DNA from: Acidobacteriota bacterium
GTDB lineage: Bacteria; Acidobacteriota; Terriglobia; Acidiferrales; UBA7541
Length of the DNA stretch: 64,000 nucleotides
NCBI GenBank assembly: GCA_013289695.1
Contig: JABCZK010000003.1
Location: forward strand, 62,001 to 126,000
Reading direction: 5' to 3'
The notes under the pieces were generated by a model. That model ran no database searches. It saw nothing but the letters and a program-made list of their open reading frames with translations, and had not been told where the DNA came from. Shown here piece by piece: positions 43,307-55,606 of the stretch (positions are counted from its first letter, which is position 1; every line of letters starts with the position of its first letter). Made by a program: the position numbers and the translations under genes.

Positions 43307-44575
43307 CTAGGTATAGCGGAGCCAGCGCACCAATTCAACCAGAGACGGGCGCTTGCCATACATCAGGACGCCGACGCGATAAATTTTCGCAGAGGCGTAC
43401 ATGACGGCGACGGTAGTGAGAACCAAAAGTGTAAGGGAAAGCGCAATCTGCCAAGCGGGCGGCGTCTGCAGCGAAATGCGCAGCGACATCAACACCGGCG
43501 CGAAGAACGGAATCTCGGAAAGAATCACGGCGGTGCGGGACGTAGGGTCGTTGAGGATCACACCGTAGATAATCATGCAGAATACGAGCGGCGCCATGGC
43601 CAGCCATTGCAATTGCTGCGCGTCCTGTTCGTTGGAGCAGGCGGAGCCGATGGCGGCAAACATCGACGCGTACATGAAATATCCTCCGACGAAAAAGACG
43701 CAGGCATAGAGCACCAGCGAAATGGGCACATGGACTCCGGCGAGAGGTGAGTTACGCGTCATGCCCAGCGAGGCCAGAACGCCGAAGGAAAAAAGCAGCG
43801 CGGTGGAAGTCATCCAGATCGCAAACTGGGTGAAGGCCACCGCAGCCACGCCGAGAATTTTTCCCGCCAGTAGCTCGAAGGGACGCACCGAAGAAATTAA
43901 GACTTCCATCGTGCGCGTGGTCTTTTCCTCGATCACCGAGCGCATGGTGATGATTCCATACATCAGCAGGGCCGTGTAGAGCAGCACCACCAGTGCGATG
44001 GCAACGGCAATACCCTGGCCCTTCTCGACGGATTCACCGGCCTCGCTGACTTTCAGGAGCTTGAGCTCGGCGCTCTTGAGGACGGTTTGAATATCATTGA
44101 AATGCACGCCGCGACGGTCGAGGCGGCTGGATATCACGGCCTGGTCCACGGCGCCAGAGAGCGGGCCGACGAGCCCGAAGTTGTCGGGATTGCGCATGTG
44201 CAGTTCGAACGGCTGGTCGAGGTCTGGCGGGATCAAAAGGTAGGCGTCGAGCTTTTCGCCGTTGATGCGCGTGCGGAGGTCCTGCTGAAGGTCGTCGAGC
44301 GACGCAGGGCGCGACACGATTTGCTCGACGGTGAATTGAGGCTGGCCGTCGGCGAGCTTGCCATCGAGGCCGTGGACAATCGCCGGGGCGAGCTGGCCGG
44401 AATTGTCAACGATAACGATGCGCAGGCTCTGCGTGGCCGTGTGGCCCACCAGGAACACAATCAGCAAAACCGAGCCCAGGCCAATCAGGGGCACGATAAT
44501 TGTGCCGATGATGAAGCCCTTGGTCCTGACGCGCGTAAGGTATTCGCGCTTGATGATGAGCAGGATTTTACGCAC
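43307..44575 (-). CDS. ABC-2 type (NatB-like) permease
   Basis: 422 residues with six or seven helices: one at the N-terminus (about 20-45: FIIGTIIVPLIGLGSVLLIV), a long extracytoplasmic domain (about 55-180), then helices such as GIAVAIALVVLLYTALLMYG, ILGVAAVAFTQFAIWMTSTA and ISLVLYACVFFVGGYFMYAS. The segment RSVIEEKTTRTMEVLISSVR between helices is the family hallmark. The start is GTG 44575 (AGGA seven bases upstream), which overlaps the stop of the ATPase gene, so the two form an exporter; an in-frame TTG at 44590 is an alternative. Substrate unknown (Na+ or peptide in relatives). Confidence 0.88.
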   Translation of the reverse strand: MRKILLIIKREYLTRVRTKGFIIGTIIVPLIGLGSVLLIVFLVGHTATQSLRIVIVDNSGQLAPAIVHGLDGKLADGQPQFTVEQIVSRPASLDDLQQDLRTRINGEKLDAYLLIPPDLDQPFELHMRNPDNFGLVGPLSGAVDQAVISSRLDRRGVHFNDIQTVLKSAELKLLKVSEAGESVEKGQGIAVAIALVVLLYTALLMYGIITMRSVIEEKTTRTMEVLISSVRPFELLAGKILGVAAVAFTQFAIWMTSTALLFSFGVLASLGMTRNSPLAGVHVPISLVLYACVFFVGGYFMYASMFAAIGSACSNEQDAQQLQWLAMAPLVFCMIIYGVILNDPTSRTAVILSEIPFFAPVLMSLRISLQTPPAWQIALSLTLLVLTTVAVMYASAKIYRVGVLMYGKRPSLVELVRWLRYT

Positions 44576-45464
44576 GAGTCGTCCTATCAATGAAAATTTC
44601 GCTCAGCGAGGGTTCCAGCAGCTCGAACCGCGTAATGTGCGCGTCCGAAAGCACCGCAGCCTTCAAGATTTCCTGCGACTCGGTGCCGGGCTTCAGCTTG
44701 GCCTCGACGCCGCTGATGAGCCGGGTGATCTGGCCGATCCCCGGGTGATTCAAGAAACCGTCGCCGCCGGTGAATTCGATGTGCAGCGTATTCTTGCCGT
44801 AGGACTGCTTGATGGCGCGCAACTCGCCATCGAGTACGTTCCGGCCCTTGTCAATCAGGCAGATGGCATCGCAGAGGCGCTCGACTTGCTCCATGCGATG
44901 GGTGGAGAGGACGATGGTCGAACCCTGACTGCGCATTTCGAGCATGATCTCCTGAATCGTGGCGGCGTTCACAGGGTCGAGGCCGGAGAACGGCTCGTCG
45001 AGAATCACCACGGGCGGGCGGTGAATCACCGAGGTTATGAACTGCACTTTTTGCTGCATGCCTTTGGAGAGGTCAATCAGCTTTTTGTCCGACCACTCGG
45101 AGAGGCCCAGACGGTCGAGCCATGCCTTGGCGCGGCGGCGGGCTTCGGCTTGGGTCAATCCGTGAAGCGCGGCAAGGAAGACGATGATCTCCAGGACCTT
45201 CATGCGCGGGTAGAGACCGCGCTCCTCCGGGAGGTATCCGATCTTGTCGCGGGTGGTGTCGGTGACCACTTCGCCGAGGACGCGGATTGAGCCTGAGTCC
45301 GGAACCAGGATGTTCATGATCATTCGAATCGTAGTGGTTTTTCCGGCTCCGTTGGGGCCGAGCAGACCGAGCACGGCACCGGAGCGGACCTTCAGGCTGA
45401 CCGCGTTGACTGCCGTGACGGCGTCATAGGATTTGGTGACGTTCTCGAGAACGATGGCATCCAT
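44568..45464 (-). CDS. ABC transporter ATP-binding protein (NatA-like)
   Basis: 298 residues from ATG 45464 (a GTG at 45482 is an alternative). Walker A GLLGPNGAGKTTT, Q-loop region YLPEERGLYPRM, signature LSKGMQQKVQ, Walker B VVILDEPFSGLDP, switch histidine LSTHRMEQVE. A C-terminal regulatory tail (about 220-298) is typical of NatA-like subunits. It forms an exporter with the overlapping permease gene. Confidence 0.92.
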   Translation of the reverse strand: MDAIVLENVTKSYDAVTAVNAVSLKVRSGAVLGLLGPNGAGKTTTIRMIMNILVPDSGSIRVLGEVVTDTTRDKIGYLPEERGLYPRMKVLEIIVFLAALHGLTQAEARRRAKAWLDRLGLSEWSDKKLIDLSKGMQQKVQFITSVIHRPPVVILDEPFSGLDPVNAATIQEIMLEMRSQGSTIVLSTHRMEQVERLCDAICLIDKGRNVLDGELRAIKQSYGKNTLHIEFTGGDGFLNHPGIGQITRLISGVEAKLKPGTESQEILKAAVLSDAHITRFELLEPSLSEIFIDRTTRA

Positions 45465-45590
45465 GGAATTGGTGGCAGTCACCCCTAATACGCGGCGAGA
45501 GTCCGAAATATATCAAACTTCATGCGCGGCCGAAGCGGATAAACACTTTGCGAGAAAATGAACGGGGCCGAAGTGTTGACTTTGTAGCGG

Positions 45591-45736
45591 CCAGCTTTAG
45601 CTGGGCGCCTTTGACTTCGCTGTTCTGAATCGCCCGACTGGGCGATTCACTCTGAGATCCCGCGGTGCGGGATCGAAGGGTTAGCGGCGTCCGCCGCTGC
45701 GTCCGCCATCGGTGATGCGGCGATCACCGATGGCGG
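45591..45736. repeat. Cluster of four palindromes between ABC exporter and typA
   Basis: Four inverted repeats in 146 bases: CCAGCT-TT-AGCTGG (45591-45604), GAATCGCCC-GACT-GGGCGATTC (45627-45648), ATCCCGC-GGT-GCGGGAT (45657-45673, hairpin repeat copy B) and a perfect 14-bp stem with loop GCGGCG (45703-45716 / 45723-45736). This is REP/BIME-like organisation. The full intergenic region 45483-46392 (910 bases) also has TCACT-type 7-base repeats near 45950-45970; no gene is supported in it. Confidence 0.75.
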
Positions 45737-46392
45737 TCTGAAGTCTCCCGCTACCAAGGCCTCGCGCCCGTTTTCCGCAAACAGCTCGCTCTCGGTAATG
45801 CTACGAATATCGCTGAAGCAACGAATGTGTTAGCGTCAGTCGGGGCACGATTCAAGCCCCCCCCAAGGACGCAATATGCTCGAGGCGGCGCGAGTTCAGA
45901 CCTCCGTTCCCGCGTGGCAACGCCTGCACTCACCGCAGCGTGCCGCGAACCACTCATCACTCATCACTGCCTCAATCGATCCCTACCGAAACATGATCGA
46001 AAGTCATCGCAAATCACTGAAAACAGTCACCAGCGACCCAAATCAATCGCTCGTTTTTGTCGTGATTTTCTCGATTGCGCGGGCAGGTGGTCGACCGTTT
46101 CGCCTCACCCAGCACTCAGCTGCGAGCCGGCCCCGATCTCGCCTCTGACCACTGGTCACTCGCCATCGTCTCTTTCTAATCGACAATCTTCGGAATTAGA
46201 ACGCACCCTAACTCATACAAAACAATCGGCGACACTCTGCTCGAATCGCAAAAAAATGCAAGGTTGGCGCGAGCCGCATGATAACATGGGGGTGCGTTTG
46301 TTGCTCCTGGATACCCCTTCTGGAACGGCCTGCACGGGATTCGATCAGGGATGCAAAGACCGCGCTCGTAAACCTTTTTTGGCAGTCATCCA

Positions 46393-48225
<1,833 letters not shown>

Positions 48226-48241
48226 ATTTGGTCCAAGAGGC

Positions 48242-48259
48242 CAAAATCGCGCGATTTTG
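48242..48259. promoter_or_regulatory. 18-bp perfect palindrome between typA and the adaptor gene
   Basis: CAAAATCGC-GCGATTTTG lies 17 bases after the typA stop and 167 bases before the adaptor start. A gapless perfect palindrome is more like an operator than a terminator. AT-rich DNA around 48355-48370 is a likely promoter for the adaptor operon. The binding protein is unknown. Confidence 0.5.
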
Positions 48260-48425
48260 CAGGGGAGTCAATCTGTCCGATAGCGGGACGAGCGATTCCC
48301 ATGAGCGGGCAAAACGGCCTTACTCCGCGCTTGCAATGCACCTCTAAACAGCACAATATAAATAACTTATATGAGATGTAGCACCGGAATCTGATTTGCG
48401 ACGTATATATGCGAGGGTGGTATCC

Positions 48426-49679
48426 GTGGACATCGTTCGCCCAGAGATTAAACACAAGAAGAAGATGCGGCGCATCGGCTACATCGCAGCTGCGGTGGTG
48501 CTGATTCCGCTGATGACCTACGCGCTTTCGCGGCTGAAGCCGGCAGCGCCCAGTGTGGATTCTGGCACCGTGTGGACCGGCACCGTGAAGCGCGGCCCGA
48601 TGCTCCGCGACGTTCGCGGCCTGGGAACCCTGGTGCCGGAAACCATCCGGCTGATTCCTGCAGTGACCGACGGGCAGGTCCAGACGCGCTACCTTCTCCC
48701 GGGCACTCCCGTCAAAGCGAACACTGTGATTTTTGACTTGGTCAATCCTCAGTTACAACAAGAGACGCTGGACGCTGAATATCAGTTGAAAGGCGCGCAA
48801 GCAGCCTACGAGCAGACCAAGGCGCAGCTGCAAAACCAGCTGATGGACAAGCGCACTTTGGCCGCGAGCGTTTCTTCGCAATATCGCACCGCAGAAATGG
48901 TGAGGCAGACCAAGGAAGAGTTGGGAGCGAACGGGCTGGCCCCGCAACTGGACGTTAAAACCGCGCAGGTGCAGGCGGAGGAATTGGCCAAGGAAAATGA
49001 CCTCGCGCAAAAAGAAGTGGAGACATTCGATCAGTCCATCGCTTCGCAGCTCGCTGTGCAAGAAGCGACCGTAAATCAGAAGCGTGCGATGTACGAGCTG
49101 AAGAAATCGCAAATGGACCAGCTGCACATCCGGCCGGGAATTGATGGCATGTTGCAGGAACTGGACGTGGAAGTGGGCCAAAAAGTGACGATGGGCACGG
49201 TGCTGGCGCGCGTGGCGCAGCCCACACACTTGAAGGCGCAACTGAAGATTGCCGAGACCCAGGCAAAAGATATTCTGATCGGCCAGAAGGCCTCCGTGGA
49301 TACGCACAACGGCATAATTCCGGGCCACGTTACGCGCATTGATCCCGCGGTTGTAAACGGAACGGTTACCGTGGACGTGGGTCTCGATGGCCCCTTGCCG
49401 ACGGGTGCGCGGCCGGATTTGAGCGTGGAAGGAACCGTGGAAATCGAGCGGCTCGCAGATGTGCTGTTCGTCGAACGTCCGGTGCACGGCGAAGCCAACA
49501 GCACCGTGGGAATTTTCAAGGTGGTGGACGACGGCAAGGAAGCCACGCGCGTGCAGGTGCAATTGGGCCGCACGTCGGTGAATACGGTGGAAATCGTGAA
49601 GGGGTTGGAGATCGGCGACAAAGTGATCCTTTCCGACATGTCTGCTTGGGACAATTACGATCGCGTGCAATTGAAGTAG
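48426..49679 (+). CDS. MacA-like periplasmic adaptor (HlyD/RND family)
   Basis: 417 residues from GTG 48426, behind AGGGTGG; a TTG at 48396 is in frame but less well placed. After a basic N-terminus comes one membrane anchor (GYIAAAVVLIPLMTYALS). Then a barrel-sandwich half (GTLVPETIRLIPAVTDGQVQ), a long coiled-coil hairpin (about 110-225, rich in Gln/Lys/Glu), the second half (IRPGIDGMLQELDVEVGQKV) and the beta-barrel/membrane-proximal part (GRTSVNTVEIVKGLEIGDKV). It connects an inner-membrane permease to an outer channel. It is encoded just upstream of the ATPase and permeases. Confidence 0.9.
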   Translation: MDIVRPEIKHKKKMRRIGYIAAAVVLIPLMTYALSRLKPAAPSVDSGTVWTGTVKRGPMLRDVRGLGTLVPETIRLIPAVTDGQVQTRYLLPGTPVKANTVIFDLVNPQLQQETLDAEYQLKGAQAAYEQTKAQLQNQLMDKRTLAASVSSQYRTAEMVRQTKEELGANGLAPQLDVKTAQVQAEELAKENDLAQKEVETFDQSIASQLAVQEATVNQKRAMYELKKSQMDQLHIRPGIDGMLQELDVEVGQKVTMGTVLARVAQPTHLKAQLKIAETQAKDILIGQKASVDTHNGIIPGHVTRIDPAVVNGTVTVDVGLDGPLPTGARPDLSVEGTVEIERLADVLFVERPVHGEANSTVGIFKVVDDGKEATRVQVQLGRTSVNTVEIVKGLEIGDKVILSDMSAWDNYDRVQLK

Positions 49680-49758
49680 CTTTTGCTGCAATGCAGGGAA
49701 CTTTTTTGGGCGCCAGACTCGTACCTACTCTTGGGATTGAGATTCGAAGGAGCGCAGA

Positions 49759-50472
49759 ATGACTACGACGGAACAAGGGCTGATTCGCCTCGATGGCGTG
49801 ACCAAAGTTTTCTACACCGATGAAGTGGAGACGCACGCGCTGAGCGGCGTCCATCTGGAAATCAAGAATGGAGAGTTTCTCTCCATCGCTGGACCTTCCG
49901 GCTGCGGAAAATCCACGCTGCTTTCGATTCTGGGCCTGCTGGATTCGCCCACCGAAGGCAACTACTGGATCAATACGCAGGCGGTGGCGAATCTATCGCT
50001 GTCGGATCGCACGCGCATTCGCAACCGCGAGATCGGCTTCATCTTTCAGGCGTTCAACCTGATTGGTGATCTCACGGTGTACGAGAACGTGGAGCTGCCG
50101 CTCACCTACCGCAGCATGGCCGCGGCGGAGCGCAAGAAGCGCGTGCAGGAAGTGCTGGAGCGCGTGGGCATGGCGCACCGCATGAAGCATTACCCGTCGC
50201 AACTCTCCGGCGGTCAGCAACAGCGCGTCGCCGTCGCGCGCGCACTGGTGGGCTCGCCCTCGATCCTGCTGGCGGACGAACCGACCGGAAACTTGGACTC
50301 CAAGAACAGCGAAGCGGTGGTGGACTTGCTTCGCCAATTGCACCGCGAAGGCGCCACGATCTGCATGGTGACGCACGACCCGCGCTATGCCAGCATCGCG
50401 GACCGCACGATTCACCTGTTCGACGGCCGCATCGTCGAAGAAACTCTGGGCACGCGCACCGCGAGCGTCTAG
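49759..50472 (+). CDS. MacB/LolD-type ABC transporter ATP-binding protein
   Basis: 237 residues with Walker A AGPSGCGKST, Q-loop IGFIFQAFNLIGDLTVYENV, signature LSGGQQQRVAVARAL, Walker B LLADEPTGNLDS and switch MVTHD. The family-specific stretch ETHALSGVHLEIKNGEFLSI fits MacB-type subunits. GAAGGAG lies upstream of ATG 49759. It is the only ATPase beside six permease genes, so it probably energises them all; ADOP permeases lack their own ATPase domain. Confidence 0.93.
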   Translation: MTTTEQGLIRLDGVTKVFYTDEVETHALSGVHLEIKNGEFLSIAGPSGCGKSTLLSILGLLDSPTEGNYWINTQAVANLSLSDRTRIRNREIGFIFQAFNLIGDLTVYENVELPLTYRSMAAAERKKRVQEVLERVGMAHRMKHYPSQLSGGQQQRVAVARALVGSPSILLADEPTGNLDSKNSEAVVDLLRQLHREGATICMVTHDPRYASIADRTIHLFDGRIVEETLGTRTASV

Positions 50473-50556
50473 ACGGATTCTGAAAAGCTGACCGTTACAG
50501 CGTCTAAAAAAGGCTTTGCGACGCAGCGGGACGTGTGTGTCTGGAGGCATTCAGAA

Positions 50557-53010
50557 ATGGAAAGCCTGATTCAAGACCTTAAATACGCTGCGCGCGTGCT
50601 GCTAAAGAGCCCGGGCTTTGTACTGATCGCGGTGCTGACGTTGGCGCTGGGAATCGGCGCAAACACCGCGCTTTTTTCCGTAGTTAATGGCGTGCTGCTG
50701 CGGCCTTTGCCTTTTCCGCGGCCCAACGAATTGGTCGTCCTCTCCGAAAAGACCGCGAACTTCGACAGCTCGTCCATCTCTTATCCCAATTTTCTGGATT
50801 GGCAGCGCAGCAATTCCAGTTTTGCATCGCTGGCGGCCTATCGCAGCGATGATTTCAGCATCACCGGCAGCGGCGAAGCGGAGCGCGTGCGCGTCGGCAT
50901 GATTTCCGCCGGCTTCTTCGAAATTCTGGGTGTGAGTCCGGCTCGCGGCCGCCTGTTCACCGCCGACGAGGATCACCTCAGCGCCGCGCCTGTGGTTGTG
51001 ATCAGCGCGGGTCTGTGGCAGCGCAAATTCGGCTCCGCGCCGGACATCGTTGGAAAGAGAATCACCATGAATGGCGACGGCTACACGGTGATAGGCGTGG
51101 TGCCCGTGAGCTTTCAGCTGGAATCCACGAATTTTGGCATCAAGGACGTTTTTGTTCCCATCGGCGAAAACAAGGATCCGCTGTTCCACGACCGTGACGT
51201 GCATGAAGGTATGCGCGCGCTCGGCCGCTTGAAACCAGGCGTAACGCTGGCGGCGGCGCAAGCGGAAATGGATCAAATCGCGAACAATCTCGCGCTGGCA
51301 TATCCCGATGCGGACAAGGGCGCGGGCATCAGCCTGGTGCCACTGAAGAAGGACATCGTTGGCGATGTGCAGCCGTTTTTGTGGGTACTGCTTGGGGCGG
51401 TGGGATTTGTATTGCTGATCGCGTGTGTGAATGTAGCGAACCTGCAACTGGCCCGCGCTACGGCGCGTTCGCGAGAATTCGCGATTCGCGCGGCTTTGGG
51501 CGCGAGCCAGTCGCGCGTCATTCGGCAATTGCTTACGGAAAGCGTTGTGCTCGGGCTGGCGGGCGGCACGCTGGGCTTGTTGCTGGCGGCTTGGGGAACA
51601 CAAGCGGCGCTCAAAGTTCTGCCGGAAACTTTGCCACGAGCCCAGGACGTCGGAGTGGACGGACGCGTTCTCATCTTCACACTCGTCGCGTCGGTTGTGG
51701 CGGGAGTTCTGTTTGGTTTGGCGCCGGCGCTGAAGATAGCGCGGCCGAACCTGCAGGAAACGTTGAAAGAAAGCGGCCGCGGAGCCAGCGGCACACGGCA
51801 CCGGGCGCAGGGCGTCTTCGTGGTGGTCGAAATGGCAATGGCGCTGGTGCTGCTGATCGGCGCGGGACTGATGATTCGCAGCCTGCTGGACCTTTGGAAT
51901 GTGAATCCGGGATTCAATCCTCAGGGAGTCTTGACGTTCGCGGTGTCGCTCTCGCCTTCTCTGGGCGCGAATGCGACCACCAGCCGAAATGCGATCCGCG
52001 AGATGGATGAAAGATTGCAGCGAATTCCCGGCGTAGAAGCGGTCTCCTCCACGGGCGGGGCGTTACCCATGACTGGTGATAACGAATTTCCTTTTTGGCT
52101 TGGTGGCCAGCCCAAGCCTGCGAATCAGAGTGATATGAAGCAGTCTCTGTTTTATCTGGCCGAACCCGATTACTTGAGCGCGATGGGAATTCCACTGCAC
52201 CGCGGCCGCTTTTTCACCCAAAACGACAACGAGCATTCGCCGCCGGTGATCGTGATTGATGAAAGTTTTGCGCGTGAATATTTTCCGAATGAGGACCCCA
52301 TCGGCAAGAGGATCAACATAGGCATCATCAACAGCGAACCGGAAATTATCGGCGTTGTCGGTCACGTGAAGCACTGGGGCCTGGACACGGATGGCGACGC
52401 GAAACATCCGATCCTCGCGCAAGCCTACATGCCTTTCATGCAGATCCCCGACCAATTCTGGAATGGGCCGCCGCAGTCGGAGGTCGTGGTGCGGAGCAAG
52501 GGCTCGCCGGCTAGTATGGCTCCGGCGATTCGCGAGGCCGTTGAGAAACTGAATGCTGAGAACGTGATGTACGAAACAAAGCCGCTGGATCAAATCGTGG
52601 CGGATTCGCTGGCGGCTCGGCGATTCTCCATGATTTTGCTCGGTGTCTTTGCAGCGCTGGCGCTGCTGCTCTCCAGCATCGGCATTTACGGTGTGATTTC
52701 GTATGTGGTGGGCCAGCGCACACACGAAATTGGCATTCGGATGGCGCTGGGCGCGCAGCGCAGCCACGTTTTGCGGCTGATGTTGGGAGAAGGAATGAAA
52801 ATGGCGCTGGTGGGCGTCGCCATCGGCATCGCCGCCGCGCTCGGCTTGACGCAATTGATGACGAAAATGCTCTTCGGCGTGAGCGCTGCGGATCCGATTA
52901 CGTTTTGCGCCGTGGCCTTCATTTTAACGAGTGTCGCACTCACGGCCTGTTACATTCCGGCGCGGCGCGCGATGCGCGTGGATCCGATGGTGGCGCTTAG
53001 ATACGAGTGA
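50557..53010 (+). CDS. ADOP-type FtsX/MacB-like permease 1
   Basis: 817 residues; ATG 50557 with GGAGG about ten bases upstream (an ATG at 50533 precedes the ribosome site). The layout is duplicated: a cytoplasmic start (ESLIQDLKYAARVLLKSPGF), helix 1 ([20 protein letters not shown]), a MacB-like periplasmic domain (about 50-240), three FtsX helices (about 270-370), then a second anchor helix, a second periplasmic domain and three more helices ending [15 protein letters not shown]. Helix 2 region [24 protein letters not shown] is the FtsX hallmark. It starts 85 bases after the ATPase gene. Confidence 0.9.
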   Translation: MESLIQDLKYAARVLLKSPGFVLIAVLTLALGIGANTALFSVVNGVLLRPLPFPRPNELVVLSEKTANFDSSSISYPNFLDWQRSNSSFASLAAYRSDDFSITGSGEAERVRVGMISAGFFEILGVSPARGRLFTADEDHLSAAPVVVISAGLWQRKFGSAPDIVGKRITMNGDGYTVIGVVPVSFQLESTNFGIKDVFVPIGENKDPLFHDRDVHEGMRALGRLKPGVTLAAAQAEMDQIANNLALAYPDADKGAGISLVPLKKDIVGDVQPFLWVLLGAVGFVLLIACVNVANLQLARATARSREFAIRAALGASQSRVIRQLLTESVVLGLAGGTLGLLLAAWGTQAALKVLPETLPRAQDVGVDGRVLIFTLVASVVAGVLFGLAPALKIARPNLQETLKESGRGASGTRHRAQGVFVVVEMAMALVLLIGAGLMIRSLLDLWNVNPGFNPQGVLTFAVSLSPSLGANATTSRNAIREMDERLQRIPGVEAVSSTGGALPMTGDNEFPFWLGGQPKPANQSDMKQSLFYLAEPDYLSAMGIPLHRGRFFTQNDNEHSPPVIVIDESFAREYFPNEDPIGKRINIGIINSEPEIIGVVGHVKHWGLDTDGDAKHPILAQAYMPFMQIPDQFWNGPPQSEVVVRSKGSPASMAPAIREAVEKLNAENVMYETKPLDQIVADSLAARRFSMILLGVFAALALLLSSIGIYGVISYVVGQRTHEIGIRMALGAQRSHVLRLMLGEGMKMALVGVAIGIAAALGLTQLMTKMLFGVSAADPITFCAVAFILTSVALTACYIPARRAMRVDPMVALRYE

Positions 53011-53067
53011 TGCGTGAGGAGTAACAACGCGCCTCTTGCTCATCACTCGCCACTTATCACTCATCGC
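53004..53067 (+). repeat. Inverted heptad-type repeat in the spacer after permease 1
   Basis: CGAGTGATG (53004-53012, including the stop codon) pairs with CATCACTCG (53041-53049). The right side continues as TCACT units about seven bases apart. It is the first of the spacer hairpins in this operon. Confidence 0.65.
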
Positions 53068-53084
53068 TTCCTTAGGGGGCTTTC

Positions 53085-55511
53085 GTGGGAGCATTACTCC
53101 AGGATCTTCGCTACGGCGTTCGAACGCTGGCCAAGAATCCGGGTTTCACGGTTGTGGTGGTCTTGACGCTCGCGCTGGGAATCGCAGCGAACACAGCGAT
53201 CTTCAGCGTCGTGGATGCCGTGCTGCTCCGTCCTGTTCCGTATCCAGAGTCCGATCGCCTTTTCACGGTCTATCAGACGCTGCCGCAAGATCCTGCGCAG
53301 AACACGGGCGTTTCCTATCCAAATTATCTCGACTGGACACGGCAGAACCAAGTGTTCGACTCCATTGCGGCAGTTCGCGGCAATGTGCTGGCGCTGAGCG
53401 GGCAGGGCGAGCCAACTTACATTCAGACTGGCTCGGTGACGTCGAACTATTTCGAGGTGTTGCGCGTAAAACCCTTGCTTGGCCGGAATCTGCAGTTGTC
53501 CGATGATGCACTCGACGCAAATCCCGTGGTGGTGATGAGCGAATCGTTGTGGCGCGCGCGGTTCGGCGCCGATACCGCGATCGTGGGAAGCGCCATAACC
53601 CTCGACCAGCATCCGATCACCGTTGTGGGAATCGTGCCCGCCTACTTCCATCCGTCCGCGCCGGATGCCGCAGCGCAGCTTTGGGTGCCGCTGCGGCAGG
53701 ACGGCGTATTTTCAGACATGCGCGGACGCCGCGGTGGCCACTATCTGTCGGCGCTGGGAAGGTTGAAGCCCGACGTGACGGGCGCGCAAGCGCAGAGTGA
53801 AATGGCGGCGATCGAGCAGCGCCTCGCCGAGCAATACCCCAACGAAAATAAAGGCTGGGGAATCCGCATCGTTTCTTTGCAGGCGGACATGGCGGGCAAC
53901 GTGCGCACCGCATTGCTTGTGCTTTTGGGCGCCGTTGGATTTGTGTTCTTGATTGCTTGCGCCAATGTGGCGAGCTTGCAACTGGCGCGCGCGGCTTCGC
54001 GGCGAAAAGAAATTGCGATTCGAGTGGCGCTAGGTGCCGGACGGCAGCGGCTGTTGCGGCAATTTCTAACCGAGTCGGTGCTGTTGAGTGTCATCGGCGG
54101 CGCAGTGGGATTGCTGCTGGCCTATGAAGCGCTGCAGGGATTGATCGCGTGGCTCCCTGCGGATCTGCCGCGCATTTCAGAAATTCACGTGGACGCGCGC
54201 GTGCTCGCGTTTGGTTTGGTGTTGTCCGTGCTTTCGGGAGTGATATTCGGATTGGCGCCGGCGTGGCACGGCACGGAATCGCGATTGGCTGAAGCGCTGG
54301 AAGGCGCGCGCGGAGCGGGAGAGGAAAGGTCGAGTCACCGCGCGCGCAATGCATTCGTCGTCGCGGAGACGGCGCTGGCCATCGTGCTGCTCATCGGTTC
54401 GGGTTTGTTGATCCGCAGCTTCGCTCGTTTGCAGCGGGTGAACGTGGGATTCAATCCCGCGCAGTTGCTCATCGCGCAGATCGGCCTGCCGCGCGCGCAG
54501 TATGCGAATCCGGAGCAATGGATTTCTTTCTATAAGCAGACGCTCGAACGCCTGAACGCACTGCCGGGTGCGCAGGAGGCGGCCGTGGCGGTGCCTTTGC
54601 CGCTGAGCGATTCCTACATCAACCTGGCTTTTGAGATCGAAGGCTGGCCACCGCACTCGAATAGCGATTCGCCCACGGCGGATTTTGTGGCCATCAGCCC
54701 GAATTATTTCCACGTGATGCAAGTTCCGCTGCTGCGCGGCCGGGAATTCAGCGATGCAGATTCGGAAAGTGGAGCGAAGGTGTGCGCGATCTCGTCGAAC
54801 CTGGCGCAGCAACTGTTTCCCAATGAGAACGCGCTGGGCCAGCGAATTCTTATCGGTTATCCGGCGAGCAGCGCGCGAGAAATCGTGGGCATTGTGGGCG
54901 ACGTGAAGGACAGCGATCTTGCGGCGCGCCAATCGGCGCAGATTTATGTGCCGTTTGTGCAGAATCCGTTCTGGGCGGCGGATATTGCCGTGCGTTCGCA
55001 TGGGAATCCGAGCGCGCTGGGCGGCGCGCTGCGCGCACAGATTCGCGAGATTGATTCCGCGCTGCCTGTTGCTGAGGTGCGGCCGATGGCGGAAGTCATC
55101 GGCCGCTCCGTCGCGCAGCCAAGATTTCGCACCGCGCTGCTGAGCCTGTTCGGAGCTGCGGCGCTTCTGCTGGCGGCCATCGGGATTTACGGTGTGCTGG
55201 CGTACACCGTCGCGCAACAGACCCGCGAGATCGGAATTCGCATGGCTTTGGGAGCGAATCCAGCAAGAGTGATGCGGCTGGTGCTGGCGCGCGGTTTGCG
55301 GCTGGCCGGCGCGGGCACGCTAATCGGCGTGCTGGCCGCGCTCGTATTGACGCAATTGCTGAATAGCCTGCTTTTTGGCGTCAGCGCAACCGATCCGCTT
55401 ACGTTCGCTGCGGTAGCGGGGTTGCTGCTCGGTGTCGCGTTACTTGCGTGCTATGTGCCGGCGCGCAGAGCGATGCGCGTGGATCCGATGGTGGCGCTGA
55501 GATACGAGTGA
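53085..55511 (+). CDS. ADOP-type FtsX/MacB-like permease 2
   Basis: 808 residues from GTG 53085 with AGGGGG upstream. Same layout as permease 1: [20 protein letters not shown], first helix [20 protein letters not shown], periplasmic domain, FtsX block [24 protein letters not shown], second anchor ([20 protein letters not shown]), second periplasmic domain ([20 protein letters not shown]), and the ending [15 protein letters not shown]. The periplasmic parts differ more from permease 1 than the helices do, which points to different ligands or partners. Confidence 0.9.
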   Translation: MGALLQDLRYGVRTLAKNPGFTVVVVLTLALGIAANTAIFSVVDAVLLRPVPYPESDRLFTVYQTLPQDPAQNTGVSYPNYLDWTRQNQVFDSIAAVRGNVLALSGQGEPTYIQTGSVTSNYFEVLRVKPLLGRNLQLSDDALDANPVVVMSESLWRARFGADTAIVGSAITLDQHPITVVGIVPAYFHPSAPDAAAQLWVPLRQDGVFSDMRGRRGGHYLSALGRLKPDVTGAQAQSEMAAIEQRLAEQYPNENKGWGIRIVSLQADMAGNVRTALLVLLGAVGFVFLIACANVASLQLARAASRRKEIAIRVALGAGRQRLLRQFLTESVLLSVIGGAVGLLLAYEALQGLIAWLPADLPRISEIHVDARVLAFGLVLSVLSGVIFGLAPAWHGTESRLAEALEGARGAGEERSSHRARNAFVVAETALAIVLLIGSGLLIRSFARLQRVNVGFNPAQLLIAQIGLPRAQYANPEQWISFYKQTLERLNALPGAQEAAVAVPLPLSDSYINLAFEIEGWPPHSNSDSPTADFVAISPNYFHVMQVPLLRGREFSDADSESGAKVCAISSNLAQQLFPNENALGQRILIGYPASSAREIVGIVGDVKDSDLAARQSAQIYVPFVQNPFWAADIAVRSHGNPSALGGALRAQIREIDSALPVAEVRPMAEVIGRSVAQPRFRTALLSLFGAAALLLAAIGIYGVLAYTVAQQTREIGIRMALGANPARVMRLVLARGLRLAGAGTLIGVLAALVLTQLLNSLLFGVSATDPLTFAAVAGLLLGVALLACYVPARRAMRVDPMVALRYE

Positions 55512-55594
55512 CGAGTGAGCAGTGATGAGTGACAAGTAATAAGTGACGAGTAACGACGAAACTCTCGCTCATCACTCGTCACTTATCACTTCTT
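55507..55594 (+). repeat. Seven-copy AGTGANN array with an inverted counterpart, after permease 2
   Basis: AGTGA or AGTAA recurs every seven bases from 55507 to 55553 (starts at 55507, 55514, 55521, 55528, 55535, 55542, 55549), the first copy containing the stop codon. The inverted form follows from about 55568. ATAAGTGACGAGT (55539-55551) pairs exactly with ACTCGTCACTTAT (55574-55586), a 13-bp stem ending about 20 bases before the next start codon. Confidence 0.8.
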
Positions 55595-55606
55595 TAGGAG
55601 TTGTAA

